Below the pieces are notes generated by a model. The model was not told the DNA's origin. It worked only from the letters and a program-made list of their open reading frames with translations, and did not search any database. Shown piece by piece: positions 8,897-18,526 of a stretch of 64,000 bases of DNA. The translations under genes were made by a program, and so were the position numbers. The stretch comes from Anaerovirgula multivorans. GTDB lineage: Bacteria > Bacillota > Clostridia > Peptostreptococcales > Natronincolaceae. Numbering within the stretch: position 1 is the first letter of the stretch; each line of letters begins with the position of its first letter. Where the stretch lies: the NCBI RefSeq assembly GCF_900188145.1, contig NZ_FZOJ01000002.1, forward strand, positions 186,001-250,000, given 5' to 3'.

Positions 8897-9919
8897 ATGA
8901 TTGTTACTATTAAGGATATTGCTAAAAATACAAATTTTTCATATGCCACTGTATCAAGAGCCTTAAATAGCAAGCCCGGCATCAGCAAGAAAACTAGAGA
9001 AATAATTTTAGCAGAAGCTGAAAAGATGGGCTATCAACCTAATGGCCTTGCTAGAGGACTAGTAATGAAACATACCAACACCATTGGCCTTGTTATCCCT
9101 GATATTGTCAACCCTTTTTTCCCTGAAATTGCCAGAGGTGTTGAGGATACAGCCAGCAAGTTAGGTTACAATGTATTCTTATGTAATACTAGTTGGGATG
9201 TGGATAAAGAAAGCTCCTATTTGAAAGCCTTATTGGAAAAAAGAGTCGATGGAATTATCATTAAGCCAGCTTGTGACAGACCCTGTAGCTATTCTAATAG
9301 CAATATTCCTATGGTTCTATTAAACAAGATGCCTAGAGAAAGCAAACATAGTTATATCGAAATTGATAACTTCAAAGGTGGCTATCTAGCCACAAAGCAC
9401 TTAATTGAAGCTGGATATAAAAGGATTGCCTTTTTAGGTGGTATAGAAGATTCTTACTCAACCATAGAAAGATTAGAGGGATATATACATGCCTTTAAGC
9501 AATCCAATTACAAAATTGATAAATCTCTTATTGTTTATGGAGACTACAACTTCAAAACTGGTTATGCTAATATGACAAAACTTATGGGGTTAGAAAATCC
9601 ACCCGATGCAGCCTTTGCTGTTAATGACTTTAATGCCCTTGGCGTATTGCAGTTTGTAGGGGAATTAGGTTTGTCTGTTCCAGATGAATTTGGTATTGTC
9701 GGATTTGATAATATTCAATATGCTGCCTTTCCTCAAATACAACTAACAACTATTTCACAACCGAAATATGAAATAGGAAAATATGCTACCGAAGCTTTAA
9801 TTAATCAAATTAATAATAAAACAGCAAAATTTATGCAAAAAATCATTCTAGAACCTGAGTTAATTGTAAGAAAAACTACGTTGAATAGCAAATCTGTAGC
9901 AAAGGCGACTAATCAATAA
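8897..9919 (+). CDS. LacI-family transcriptional regulator
   Basis: DNA-binding repressor of 340 residues. The N-terminal helix-turn-helix is VTIKDIAKNTNFSYATVSRALN, followed by the hinge helix PNGLARGLVMKHTNTIGLVIPD. A periplasmic-binding-like effector domain fills the rest (GYKRIAFLGG, GIVGFDNIQYA). AAGGAG precedes the ATG. It is divergent from the polyol operon. Its own promoter and the operon gap carry AAACGTTT sites, so it most likely controls this polyol regulon in response to a sugar or polyol. The effector cannot be told from sequence. Confidence 0.88.
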   Translation: MIVTIKDIAKNTNFSYATVSRALNSKPGISKKTREIILAEAEKMGYQPNGLARGLVMKHTNTIGLVIPDIVNPFFPEIARGVEDTASKLGYNVFLCNTSWDVDKESSYLKALLEKRVDGIIIKPACDRPCSYSNSNIPMVLLNKMPRESKHSYIEIDNFKGGYLATKHLIEAGYKRIAFLGGIEDSYSTIERLEGYIHAFKQSNYKIDKSLIVYGDYNFKTGYANMTKLMGLENPPDAAFAVNDFNALGVLQFVGELGLSVPDEFGIVGFDNIQYAAFPQIQLTTISQPKYEIGKYATEALINQINNKTAKFMQKIILEPELIVRKTTLNSKSVAKATNQ

Positions 9920-9931
9920 TTAATCGCCTTT
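9901..9931 (+). terminator. Terminator overlapping the 3' end of the LacI-type gene
   Basis: AAAGGCGACTAAT pairs with ATTAATCGCCTTT around a short loop, followed by TATCTTTTG. The stem includes the last codons of the gene. Confidence 0.75.
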
Positions 9932-10069
9932 ATCTTTTGTTAAGACACCTCTCTTAGATGAAACAGCTACCGATCTACCACCAAATTAAAATTTCGATGA
10001 TCTAGTCATATGAGTAGGTAGTACAACTTATCTATATTCAGATAAACTAGAATCCCCAATATTCAAGCT

Positions 10070-11332
10070 TTAACTGAGGGAATTTACTTTATCTAGTTCT
10101 TTCTCTATTAATAATCGTCTTAACCAGCATAAGGTCTGGACTACTGCAAAATTCCTTAGTTTTTGTCTGTCTCCTTTAAAAAACAGTTCTTTTGTATGAA
10201 GCTCATTTTTTATATACATTCCTATATACATTAGCCCCACAGGTTTTTCCTTTGTTCCTCCCTCAGGCCCTGCTATGCCAGTGATGCCTATGCCAATATC
10301 TGTATTTCCTAACTCAGCAACTCCCTTAGCCATTTCTCCAGCTGTTTCTTTACTGACGGCACCGTATTGATCCAAAGTTTCAGGTTTTACGCCTAAGCGT
10401 CGCATCTTTGAGGCATTGCTATAGGTAATCACTCCTTCCATAAAAACAGAAGAAATTCCTGGACAATTCACTAGTTTTCCTGCTAAAAGCCCTCCAGTAC
10501 AGGATTCTGCTGTCCCTATGGTTAACTGATGGTCTATTAATAGTTTCCCTACTACTTCCTCCAGATTAGTATCTCCTTCTCCATAAATATACTCTCCTAA
10601 CCTGCTTCGAATCTCCATTTCTACTGGATGTATTAGATCTTCAGCTTCCGCTTTAGTCTTTGCCTTAGCTGTAATTCTTAAAGTGACTTCTCCCTCCTTT
10701 GCATAGGGTGCAATTGTCGGGTTACTTTGCTGTTGGATGATATCCTTAATCATTTCCTCCATATAGCTTTCTCCCATGCCACAAATACGTAATACTTTAG
10801 AGTGCAATGTGCTTTTCTGGTATTGGCTTAAATAAGGAATCGCTTCCTCCTCTAGCATGGGGATCATCTCTCTAGGGGGACCTGGTAAAAGGATGCACAT
10901 TTTAGCATCTTCCTTGATGATACATCCTGGAGCCGTACCATGCATGTTTTTTAAAATGATCCCTCCTTTTGGAAAGTATGCTTGCTTTTTATTTCCTTCA
11001 CTCATTGGCTGTTTTCTAAAGGAAAAAAATTCTTCAATACTCTGAAGAGAAGTTTCGTCTAATATTAATTCTTTATTAAAATATTCTGCTGCAATTTCCT
11101 TTGTTAAGTCATCCTTTGTTGGCCCAAGTCCTCCCGTTGTAATCACAAGATCTGCTCTATTAAAGGCTATTTCATACACTTCTTTAATTCTTTCTGGATT
11201 GTCTCCTACTACTGTTTGATGATATACAAAAATTCCAATATCCGCTAATCGCTTTGCAATATATTGTGCATTCGTATTGATAATATCTCCTAAAAGAATT
11301 TCTGTACCTACTGCTATAATTTCTGCTTTCAT
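10070..11332 (-). CDS. cinA: CinA family protein (competence-damage inducible / NMN amidohydrolase)
   Basis: Two-domain protein of 420 residues, the usual length. The N-terminal MoCF-type domain begins MKAEIIAVGTEILLGDI and contains TTGGLGPTKDDLT. The C-terminal CinA domain has the amidase motif TAESCTGGLLAGKLVNCPG. Family members recycle pyridine nucleotides by deamidating NMN, and the N-domain can have ADP-ribose pyrophosphatase activity. AGAGGTGG precedes the ATG. It is a single gene between the LacI-type gene and the xylose-type transporter, with no functional link seen to either. Confidence 0.93.
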   Translation of the reverse strand: MKAEIIAVGTEILLGDIINTNAQYIAKRLADIGIFVYHQTVVGDNPERIKEVYEIAFNRADLVITTGGLGPTKDDLTKEIAAEYFNKELILDETSLQSIEEFFSFRKQPMSEGNKKQAYFPKGGIILKNMHGTAPGCIIKEDAKMCILLPGPPREMIPMLEEEAIPYLSQYQKSTLHSKVLRICGMGESYMEEMIKDIIQQQSNPTIAPYAKEGEVTLRITAKAKTKAEAEDLIHPVEMEIRSRLGEYIYGEGDTNLEEVVGKLLIDHQLTIGTAESCTGGLLAGKLVNCPGISSVFMEGVITYSNASKMRRLGVKPETLDQYGAVSKETAGEMAKGVAELGNTDIGIGITGIAGPEGGTKEKPVGLMYIGMYIKNELHTKELFFKGDRQKLRNFAVVQTLCWLRRLLIEKELDKVNSLS

Positions 11333-11475
11333 TCTTCCACCTCTTTATCTAGTTTAGTACTTCGTCTTACTTATTGATATCTTTAAGTATAGTCTTGTTT
11401 TTTATTTGAAACAAGTTCCAATTTTCTATTGTAATGATTATATTATTATTCTTTACCATTATTACAAAAACAGAG

Positions 11476-11513
11476 AAACAGCATGATTGTCTATTTTGAC
11501 AGTCATGCTGTTT
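11476..11513 (-). terminator. Terminator of the xylose-type transporter operon
   Basis: AAACAGCATGA pairs with TCATGCTGTTT, with a further inner GACA/TGTC. On the minus strand it lies beyond the permease gene and before cinA. Confidence 0.7.
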
Positions 11514-11590
11514 TTAGGGGGAGGAAATTATAAAAGGATAAAACCATATCTATTGAATTAATTTTAGATCTTGTATAAATATGCTCTTCC

Positions 11591-12796
11591 CTATGCATTT
11601 TTCTTTCGGGAAGTAATATCAATCCATACTGCTACTAGTAATACCAAACCCCTAACAATCAGTCTTTGAGTTGTTCCTACGTCTAGGAGCAACATCCCAT
11701 TATTCAAGGTAGACATGACTAGAGCTCCTATAATGGCACCTACAATCGTGCCTTCTCCTCCTAATGTACTGGTGCCTCCAATGATAGCCGCAGCAATTAC
11801 ATCCAACTCCATACTCTGTCCAGCTGAAGCTGCTGCTGATCCGACCCTAGCGGTGTAGATAATGCCTCCAATGGCTGCTAGAATGCCAGAGGAGATAAAA
11901 ATCCAAAGAGTTCGTTTTCTGATATCAATACCTGATAGTTTAGCCGCTTCTTTATTTCCACCAATAGCATAAACATGTCGACCAAAGGTGGTCTTAGTTG
12001 TAATAAAGGTATACAAACTACCTATTGCCATTAAAATAAGAATAGAGTAAGGAATGCCTAGATAGAAGGCCATCACTGAAAAAACTGCTGATATTAGTAA
12101 AATTACTAAAAATGTCTTTAATAGAAACAACGACTTTGGCAGTATATCAAACCCATATTTTATTCTTTCTTTTCTTCTTCTAAACTCTAAGCATATATAT
12201 GCTACAATCACTAATATCCATATAATTACCGTTGTGTCATGGGGAATCATATCTCTAGGTGTACTTTCAAAAAATAAGGTTGGCATGTATCCTTGTCCTA
12301 GTTTGTTAAAAACACTACTGGTAGCAACAGTTTCTCCTTTAGTTACCCCCAGCAGCAATCCATTAAAGATCATCATTCCTGCTAATGTAACGATAAAGGC
12401 AGGCACATTTCGATAGGCTACCCAATAGCCTTGCCACAGTCCTATCAAAGCCCCTATGACAAGAGTAATTAGCATAGCAGGAACAATGCCTATACCATAA
12501 CGGGCAGGCAATATCGCTACGATGGCGCCTAATAAGCCTACAACAGCACCAATCGATAGGTCGATATGTCCTGCTACAATGACTAATACAACGCCACAAG
12601 CCAATATTGCAATGTGAGCTGTTTGTAAAAACAAGGTCGATAGATTTCTTGGAGTCAAGAAAACATCACTTAATAATGAAAAAATAATCATAATACTGAT
12701 AAGGGCAATAAACATGGTATATTGTCTTATATTATTTCTAAGGGATAGCTTAATGATATCTATCGCACTTTGATTGCTTTTCGATTTACTTATCAT
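11591..12796 (-). CDS. xylH: Sugar ABC transporter permease (XylH-type)
   Basis: Membrane permease of 401 residues, longer than RbsC-type because of an extra hydrophobic loop region, as in XylH/GguB proteins. Hydrophobic segments start at YTMFIALISIMIIFSLLSDVF. The ATPase-contact motif YAIGGNKEAAKLSGID and the block AAIIGGTSTLGGEGTIVGA are present. It is last in the order binding protein, ATPase, permease. Xylose or a related pentose is the likely cargo by family and by the adjoining sensory system. Confidence 0.85.
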   Translation of the reverse strand: MISKSKSNQSAIDIIKLSLRNNIRQYTMFIALISIMIIFSLLSDVFLTPRNLSTLFLQTAHIAILACGVVLVIVAGHIDLSIGAVVGLLGAIVAILPARYGIGIVPAMLITLVIGALIGLWQGYWVAYRNVPAFIVTLAGMMIFNGLLLGVTKGETVATSSVFNKLGQGYMPTLFFESTPRDMIPHDTTVIIWILVIVAYICLEFRRRKERIKYGFDILPKSLFLLKTFLVILLISAVFSVMAFYLGIPYSILILMAIGSLYTFITTKTTFGRHVYAIGGNKEAAKLSGIDIRKRTLWIFISSGILAAIGGIIYTARVGSAAASAGQSMELDVIAAAIIGGTSTLGGEGTIVGAIIGALVMSTLNNGMLLLDVGTTQRLIVRGLVLLVAVWIDITSRKKNA

Positions 12797-12822
12797 GAAT
12801 TTTAACCTCCTCTAATACATCA

Positions 12823-14355
12823 TCAAGATGTTGTTAAACCTCCACCTGTTGCATAATACATAACATCCTCCTGACTTGATTCTTTCCAATCTAACTCTCC
12901 AGTCAGTTTTCCCTCATGCATAACCAGTATTCTGTCACTCATGCCTAGAATTTCTGGTAATTCTGAAGAAATCATAATGATACTTACCCCCTGCTCTACC
13001 AAATCATTCATAATGTTATATATTTCATACTTGGCTCCAACATCTATCCCTCTGGTTGGTTCATCTAATATCAACACCTTTGGGGCTGCCATTAACCATT
13101 TAGCTATAACAACCTTTTGTTGGTTTCCTCCGCTTAAATTCATTGTTTTTTGTTCAATAGAAGGTGTTTTTATTTTTAAGGCATCTACATAATAGTTAGC
13201 TGCCTTGATTTCTTCATTTTCATTTATTCCAGAAATGCTTGCTATTTTATTTAGGCTAGCAAGAGTAATATTTTCTTTGATATCCATCATTAGCACTAAC
13301 CCGGTTTTTTTTCTATCCTCCGAGAGATAGCATAATCCCTTTTCTATAGCGTCTCTTGGATCTTTAATTTCTACCTTTTTTCCATCTATATATGTCTCTC
13401 CGGTTTTATTGATCCCATATGCACCAAAGATACTCATCATTAATTCTGTTCTTCCAGAGCCCATTAATCCAGCAATCCCTAAGATTTCTCCTTTTCTTGC
13501 TTGAAAACTAACATGATCAATTGCTTTTTTATCAGGAAGCTCAGGGTTATATACAGTCCAATCCTTTACTTCTAGAACGATTTCTCCTGGGGTATGTTCC
13601 TTTCTTGGAAATAATTGAGTGATTTCTCTGCCTACCATACCAGTTATAATTCGGTTTTGATTAACTTTCTCATCATTTACAAAGGTTTCAATCGTCTGAC
13701 CATCTCTTAAAATTGTTATTGTATCGGCTATAGCTTTAATTTCCTTCAGTTTATGAGAAATGTAAATACAGCTTATTCCTTCTTCTTTTAACTTCTTAAT
13801 AATATTTAATAAATTTTCACTGTCATCTTCATTTAATGCAGCGGTAGGTTCGTCTAGTATTAAAATATTTACATTCTTTGATAATGCTTTAGCTATTTCT
13901 ACCATCTGCTGTTTTCCTATACCCAAGTTAACAATTTTTGTATCAGGGGTTGCTGATAGACCTACTTCTTTTAAGATTGTTTGGGTTTCTGCCATTGCCT
14001 TGTTCCAGTCAATTATACCGAAACGATTAAATTCACCGCCTAAATAAATATTTTCACATATATTCATTTGCTTCACTAGGGTCAGTTCCTGGTATATAAT
14101 TCCTACTCCTGCTGCTTCACTATCCTTTGTATTGCTAAATCTTTGTTCAACATCATTAATAAGAATTTTTCCTTCATAGGTACCGTGAGGATATACACCA
14201 CTTAAAACCTTCATTAAAGTAGACTTTCCTGCTCCATTTTCCCCTACTAGTGCATGAATCTCTCCTTTTTTTACTTTAAAATTTACATGATCAAGTGCCT
14301 TAACACCAGGGAATTCCTTTATAATATTTTTCATTTCCAAAACGTATTCACTCAT
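12823..14355 (-). CDS. xylG: Sugar ABC transporter ATP-binding protein (XylG-type)
   Basis: Double-ATPase energising subunit with two nucleotide-binding halves. The first half has Walker [11 protein letters not shown] and Walker B ILILDEPTAAL. The second has signature [11 protein letters not shown] and [12 protein letters not shown]. The insert HGTYEGKILINDVEQRFSN after the first Walker A matches the XylG/MmsA subgroup rather than RbsA. The frame opens from a GTG, but AAAGGTGG eight bases upstream supports this ATG. The permease gene follows 26 bases later. Confidence 0.88.
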   Translation of the reverse strand: MSEYVLEMKNIIKEFPGVKALDHVNFKVKKGEIHALVGENGAGKSTLMKVLSGVYPHGTYEGKILINDVEQRFSNTKDSEAAGVGIIYQELTLVKQMNICENIYLGGEFNRFGIIDWNKAMAETQTILKEVGLSATPDTKIVNLGIGKQQMVEIAKALSKNVNILILDEPTAALNEDDSENLLNIIKKLKEEGISCIYISHKLKEIKAIADTITILRDGQTIETFVNDEKVNQNRIITGMVGREITQLFPRKEHTPGEIVLEVKDWTVYNPELPDKKAIDHVSFQARKGEILGIAGLMGSGRTELMMSIFGAYGINKTGETYIDGKKVEIKDPRDAIEKGLCYLSEDRKKTGLVLMMDIKENITLASLNKIASISGINENEEIKAANYYVDALKIKTPSIEQKTMNLSGGNQQKVVIAKWLMAAPKVLILDEPTRGIDVGAKYEIYNIMNDLVEQGVSIIMISSELPEILGMSDRILVMHEGKLTGELDWKESSQEDVMYYATGGGLTTS

Positions 14356-14434
14356 AGGGCTATCCACCTTTCTTAAAGAAGGAGGAATAACGATTAAGCT
14401 ATTCCTCCTTCAAGGTAATAAACAAAGTTACTTG

Positions 14435-15496
14435 CTACTGTAGATCTGCTTCTGTTATATATCCACTTCCTACTAATAATTCTTGTATATTGTCAGCAGT
14501 TACAACATGTGGTTCTAACAATACAGAAGGAACGTCAAATACACCATTGTCTACTTCTCCATTTGTAGCAACATTTTCGCCTTTAGCTAACTTAACAGCA
14601 ATTCCAATTGCAGCTTCCCCTAGGTCTCTTGTATCCTTGAAAATTGTCATAGACTGTGTTCCTTCGACAATTCTCTTAGCTGCTGTTTTCTCAGCATCTT
14701 GTCCTGTAATAGGAACTTGGCCTGCTAAGTCTTGTGCTGCTAAAGCTTGGATAGCTGCTCCAGCAGTACCATCATTAGGTGCTAATATAGCATCTACCTC
14801 ATTATTGTTTGCTGCTAAAGCTGCTTCTACGATTTTTAATGCATTTTCTGGTACCCAGTTTTCTACTGCCTGTTCAGCGATTACCTTAATCTTTCCAGCA
14901 TCGATTAATGGTTGAATATACTTCATAGCCCCTTGCTTGAACAATGTAGCGTTATTATCAGTTGGAGCACCAGACATAATGATATAATTTCCTTCTCCTA
15001 CCTGCTCTGTAATGTATTTACCCTGTAATTCTCCAACTTTTACGTTGTCAAAGGATAAATAGATGTCTACTTTATCAGAATTTGTAATTAAACGGTCATA
15101 GGATATTACTGGCACACCTTCTTGTTTAGCTTTTTCAACTAAGGATGCAACCGCTGAAGCATCATGTGGAGCTAAGATTAATACATCAATTCCTTGAGTT
15201 AATAAAGACTCAACTTGATTAATTTGTTCTTGTAGATTCGCATCTGAAACTCTAACAAGAAGTTCAACACCCATTTCTGCAGCTACTGCTTCCATCTTTT
15301 CCTTATCTCTTACCCATCTTTCCTCTCTTTGTGTTGGAAGTGATAAACCTACCCGAATTTTTTCTTCAACTGGAGCTGCTACTTCTTCTTCACCTGATGG
15401 CTCTGTTGTAGGCTCAGCAGGCTTGCTGCAGGCTGTAAATAAGGTAATCATCAATACAGCCACTAAAAGTAATGCTAACATTCTAGTTTTCTTCAT
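14435..15496 (-). CDS. xylF: Xylose-type substrate-binding lipoprotein
   Basis: Secreted binding protein of 353 residues. The signal peptide MKKTRMLALLLVAVLMITLFTAC ends in a lipobox Cys. After an acidic linker the XylF/ChvE-type motif GLSLPTQREERWVRDKEKM appears, then DVLILAPHDASAV, PVISYDRLI and ITGQDAE, all typical of the D-xylose-binding subfamily. AAGGGGG precedes the ATG. It leads the transporter operon and is separated from the sensory operon by a terminator and about 300 bases, so it probably has a promoter controlled by the YesN-type regulator. Confidence 0.9.
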   Translation of the reverse strand: MKKTRMLALLLVAVLMITLFTACSKPAEPTTEPSGEEEVAAPVEEKIRVGLSLPTQREERWVRDKEKMEAVAAEMGVELLVRVSDANLQEQINQVESLLTQGIDVLILAPHDASAVASLVEKAKQEGVPVISYDRLITNSDKVDIYLSFDNVKVGELQGKYITEQVGEGNYIIMSGAPTDNNATLFKQGAMKYIQPLIDAGKIKVIAEQAVENWVPENALKIVEAALAANNNEVDAILAPNDGTAGAAIQALAAQDLAGQVPITGQDAEKTAAKRIVEGTQSMTIFKDTRDLGEAAIGIAVKLAKGENVATNGEVDNGVFDVPSVLLEPHVVTADNIQELLVGSGYITEADLQ

Positions 15497-15794
15497 AACA
15501 TTTGTCCCCCTTAATTTTTTTATAACATGTTTATTATTTTAATTGCATTTATTTAAAGCTTCATTTGCGCTCTAAATAGATGTAAATTAAAACTTCGTTT
15601 ATATTCCTAGAAATCGTTTGCCTCAAATCTCTTTTTTAAAATTTATTTTGTAATTATTCTATTTCCTATTAAAACTTTATTGATTCATTCTTCTTTTCAT
15701 ACAGTTTTGCCTCTGTAGGATTTTAGGTTATACTTTACTATTTTGCTTACTTCGCATTTTTAATGTTTTTTCTAGCAATATTTTAAGGCAAAAA
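15497..15794 (-). promoter_or_regulatory. Leader and promoter region of the xylose-type transporter
   Basis: No reading frame. It carries two copies of AAGTTTTAAT on the minus strand, about 80 bases apart, and a single GAAATCGTTTGC resembling a weakened AAACGTTT site. The direct repeats are candidate binding sites for the YesN-type AraC regulator, but spacing alone does not prove this. Confidence 0.35.
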
Positions 15795-15833
15795 AAAATA
15801 GTCCAGTAACGACATCGTCATTGAACTATTTTT
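15795..15833 (-). terminator. Terminator of the sugar-sensing operon
   Basis: An imperfect hairpin with AAAATAGT/ACTATTTT at its base lies just after the stop of the binding protein at 15843. The minus strand continues with a long T-run. Confidence 0.75.
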
Positions 15834-15842
15834 AATAACTTT

Positions 15843-16922
15843 TTACGGCAAATTCCTATACACTTCATCTATCCTATGAAATCCATCCCTGATTACGGTA
15901 GCCTCCATGTTGTTTTTATCTACTGCAATAGGTTCCAATACATAATAAGGAACATCATAGGCCCCATCATTGATGGTATTTTTTATGTTAGTTAGTTCAT
16001 CACCCTTTGCTAGTTGAATGGCCATCCGCGCAGCTGCCTCCGCCAGCTTTTCTATAGGTTTATACACCGTCATCAGCTGTGTACCTTCTACGATTCTTTG
16101 ACAAGCAGCTAGGTCAGCGTCCTGTCCTACAACAATCGTTTGGCCTGCCAGTCTATACTGTGCTAGCGCTTCAATAATACCATCTGCTAAACCATCATTT
16201 CCTGCTATAACGCCGTCTATCTGCTTTCCTAACTGTAAAACTTCATCGGTTACTTTAAAGGCATGCTCCTTCATCCAGTTTGATGCCCATTCCTCTGCAA
16301 CAACACGAATGCTGCCATCCTCTATCTTCTGGCCTAAAATCTTATCATAGCCTTCTTTAATGTGCTTTGTGTTATTATCACTAGTGGCCCCATTGACAAC
16401 CAGAATGTTTCCACTAGGCATTTTGCTTAATATATACTGCCCCATTAGTTCTCCTACTTTTTCATTATCAAAAGATATATATAGATCTACATTAGAATTT
16501 AACACCAATCGGTCATAGGATATTACTTTAACCCCTTGTCTCTTGGCAAGTTCAACTGCTGTAGACGCTCTTCTAAGATCATTTGGAACAAGAATTAGGA
16601 CATCTATATCCTGGTCAAGAAGGTATTTTACTTGTTCTATTTGATCCTGATCATCATTATTAGCATTTAATACCATGATATCTGCCCCCAGCTCCTTTAC
16701 TTTTGCCATAAGAATATCTCGATCCTTTAACCAGCGTTCCTCCTTCAAGGTTCCTAAGGAAAACCCGATTTTTATAGTTTCTTCCTTCTGGTGTGTAACT
16801 TTTTGGTTGTTACTCTTAGTACGAGAGGTTTTTAATAAATCTATTGTTCGAAAAACTAAAACAACAAGAATCATAGATAAGACCGCAACCGTAAGATATT
16901 TTACTTTTCCTTTTAATTGCAT
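15843..16922 (-). CDS. Membrane-anchored xylose-type sugar sensor protein (XylFII-like)
   Basis: A periplasmic-binding-type protein of 359 residues with an uncleaved-looking N-terminal membrane anchor (YLTVAVLSMILVVLVFRTIDLL) and no lipobox. Its body repeats the XylF motifs: GFSLGTLKEERWLKDRDIL, DVLILVPNDL, VISYDRLV and VVGQDAD. It is last in an operon with the response regulator, translationally coupled by a TAATG overlap. In Clostridium beijerinckii, XylFII of this class presents xylose to the LytS kinase. The same role is inferred here rather than transport. Confidence 0.8.
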   Translation of the reverse strand: MQLKGKVKYLTVAVLSMILVVLVFRTIDLLKTSRTKSNNQKVTHQKEETIKIGFSLGTLKEERWLKDRDILMAKVKELGADIMVLNANNDDQDQIEQVKYLLDQDIDVLILVPNDLRRASTAVELAKRQGVKVISYDRLVLNSNVDLYISFDNEKVGELMGQYILSKMPSGNILVVNGATSDNNTKHIKEGYDKILGQKIEDGSIRVVAEEWASNWMKEHAFKVTDEVLQLGKQIDGVIAGNDGLADGIIEALAQYRLAGQTIVVGQDADLAACQRIVEGTQLMTVYKPIEKLAEAAARMAIQLAKGDELTNIKNTINDGAYDVPYYVLEPIAVDKNNMEATVIRDGFHRIDEVYRNLP

Positions 16923-18526
16923 TACATCACCTCTTGTGATAACCCATTTGCTCTATATTCTGTTGGTGTCATCCCTGTTATCTTTTTAAATATTTTGCTA
17001 AAGTAGTTAGGGTCACTATATCCTACTTCAAAGCATACTTCCTTCACATTCACTGTAGCATCCTTCAAAATATCTTTAGATTTTTCAATTCTCAAATTCG
17101 TTAAATAATCCACGAAATTTTCACCAGTAGAGTCTTTGAAAAATTTGCTGAAATAATGATAGCTCATATTCATTTCCTTAGCTACATCGTTTAGACTGAT
17201 ATTTTGATTAAAGTTCTTATCAATATATTTTATAGCTTTTGTAATTAGACCTTTTATTTCCTTTTCCTTTGAAGTCTCTAAATTAACTACGATTGTTTTT
17301 AAATAATTTAGATAACTAATTTTTAATTCTTCTATATTTTTTATTTTTAAAATTTGTATTAAATATCCATCCTCTAACTTGTAATTTCCTTCAACAGAAG
17401 AAGGGATTGTTTTTTGTATCAGTATGACGAGCTCTATCAGCTTTGATTTTATTTGATCTATATCCTCCTTATAATAGGTAGACATCCACCAAAATATTTC
17501 TTCAAAGATTTCTAATACTTCCTTCAATTCTCCTGTTAGTATCTTATGAAGCAACATTTTATCTTTACCAGCAGGATAGTCAGCAGTTGTATTAGAAGAA
17601 AAGTGGATATCTTCAAAATGAATGACGTCATTCTCCTCCGAAAGAGATGTAGCTATATATGCTTCGTTGACGGATTGAGAAAAATGCTGGATGTCATAGC
17701 TCTTACCGATGCCTATTGTATAATCTATTTTCATTAATTTATTGATTTTCATCATTATTTTTTTCCCATAATCGATAGCTTGATTTCTTACTTCGTAGTC
17801 ATCCATATCTTCTACTATAGGAATATAGGCAGTTATTCTATCTAGCAACGGAGGTCCAATAAGACATCGAGTTAAATTTTTTAGCTCTAATTGAAAAAAA
17901 TTATAAAATTTCTGCTTTAGGAGACTATTTTTTAAATTCTCTTCCTTCCCTAAGCTTTCTATTTCTTTAACAATCGCCATCATAACATAGCCCTTTTCCA
18001 GTTTTGTTGCAAAAATTTCTTCATAAAAATTAATATCTTTTATAATACCGCTATTTAATAATTGAGAGTAAATAAATTGCCCCTCCATATGCGGGATAAT
18101 TTTATCAATTTTTTCCCTAAGTATCATTTCTCTTTGAATTGTTTCTCTTCTGTTATAAATAACTTCTTTAGCATCTTGAATGGTTTTAATCACTTTTTGT
18201 CTGTTTACTGGCTTTAAAAGGTATTCAAAAACCCCTAAATTTACAGCATCCTTTGCATATTGAAAATACTCATAAGCAGTAATAATAATAAATAGAACAT
18301 CTGGATGAGTAGATTTAATATGTCGAATAGCATCCATGCCATTAATTCCTGGCATATGAATATCCATAAGTACAACATCTGGTTTTAGATTTAATGTCTT
18401 TTCTATTGCTTCTCTTCCTGATCTAGCTGTTGCTACAATCTCTACCCCATCGAGACTTTTTTCAATAATAAATTTCAGAGATTCTATTACAATATGCTCG
18501 TCGTCAGCAATTAACAGTTTGATCAT
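16922..18526 (-). CDS. YesN-type response regulator with AraC DNA-binding domain
   Basis: A 534-residue two-component regulator. The receiver domain occupies residues 1-120, with acidic pair Asp8/Asp9, phospho-acceptor Asp55 (VVLMDIHMPG) and Lys105. A long middle region follows. The AraC-type double helix-turn-helix is in the last 100 residues (ISLNDVAKEMNMSYHYFSKF, VCFEVGYSDPNYFSKIFKK). It overlaps the kinase gene by 23 bases. It probably activates the xylose-type transporter at 11591-15496 when its kinase senses sugar through the binding proteins on either side. Confidence 0.9.
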   Translation of the reverse strand: MIKLLIADDEHIVIESLKFIIEKSLDGVEIVATARSGREAIEKTLNLKPDVVLMDIHMPGINGMDAIRHIKSTHPDVLFIIITAYEYFQYAKDAVNLGVFEYLLKPVNRQKVIKTIQDAKEVIYNRRETIQREMILREKIDKIIPHMEGQFIYSQLLNSGIIKDINFYEEIFATKLEKGYVMMAIVKEIESLGKEENLKNSLLKQKFYNFFQLELKNLTRCLIGPPLLDRITAYIPIVEDMDDYEVRNQAIDYGKKIMMKINKLMKIDYTIGIGKSYDIQHFSQSVNEAYIATSLSEENDVIHFEDIHFSSNTTADYPAGKDKMLLHKILTGELKEVLEIFEEIFWWMSTYYKEDIDQIKSKLIELVILIQKTIPSSVEGNYKLEDGYLIQILKIKNIEELKISYLNYLKTIVVNLETSKEKEIKGLITKAIKYIDKNFNQNISLNDVAKEMNMSYHYFSKFFKDSTGENFVDYLTNLRIEKSKDILKDATVNVKEVCFEVGYSDPNYFSKIFKKITGMTPTEYRANGLSQEVM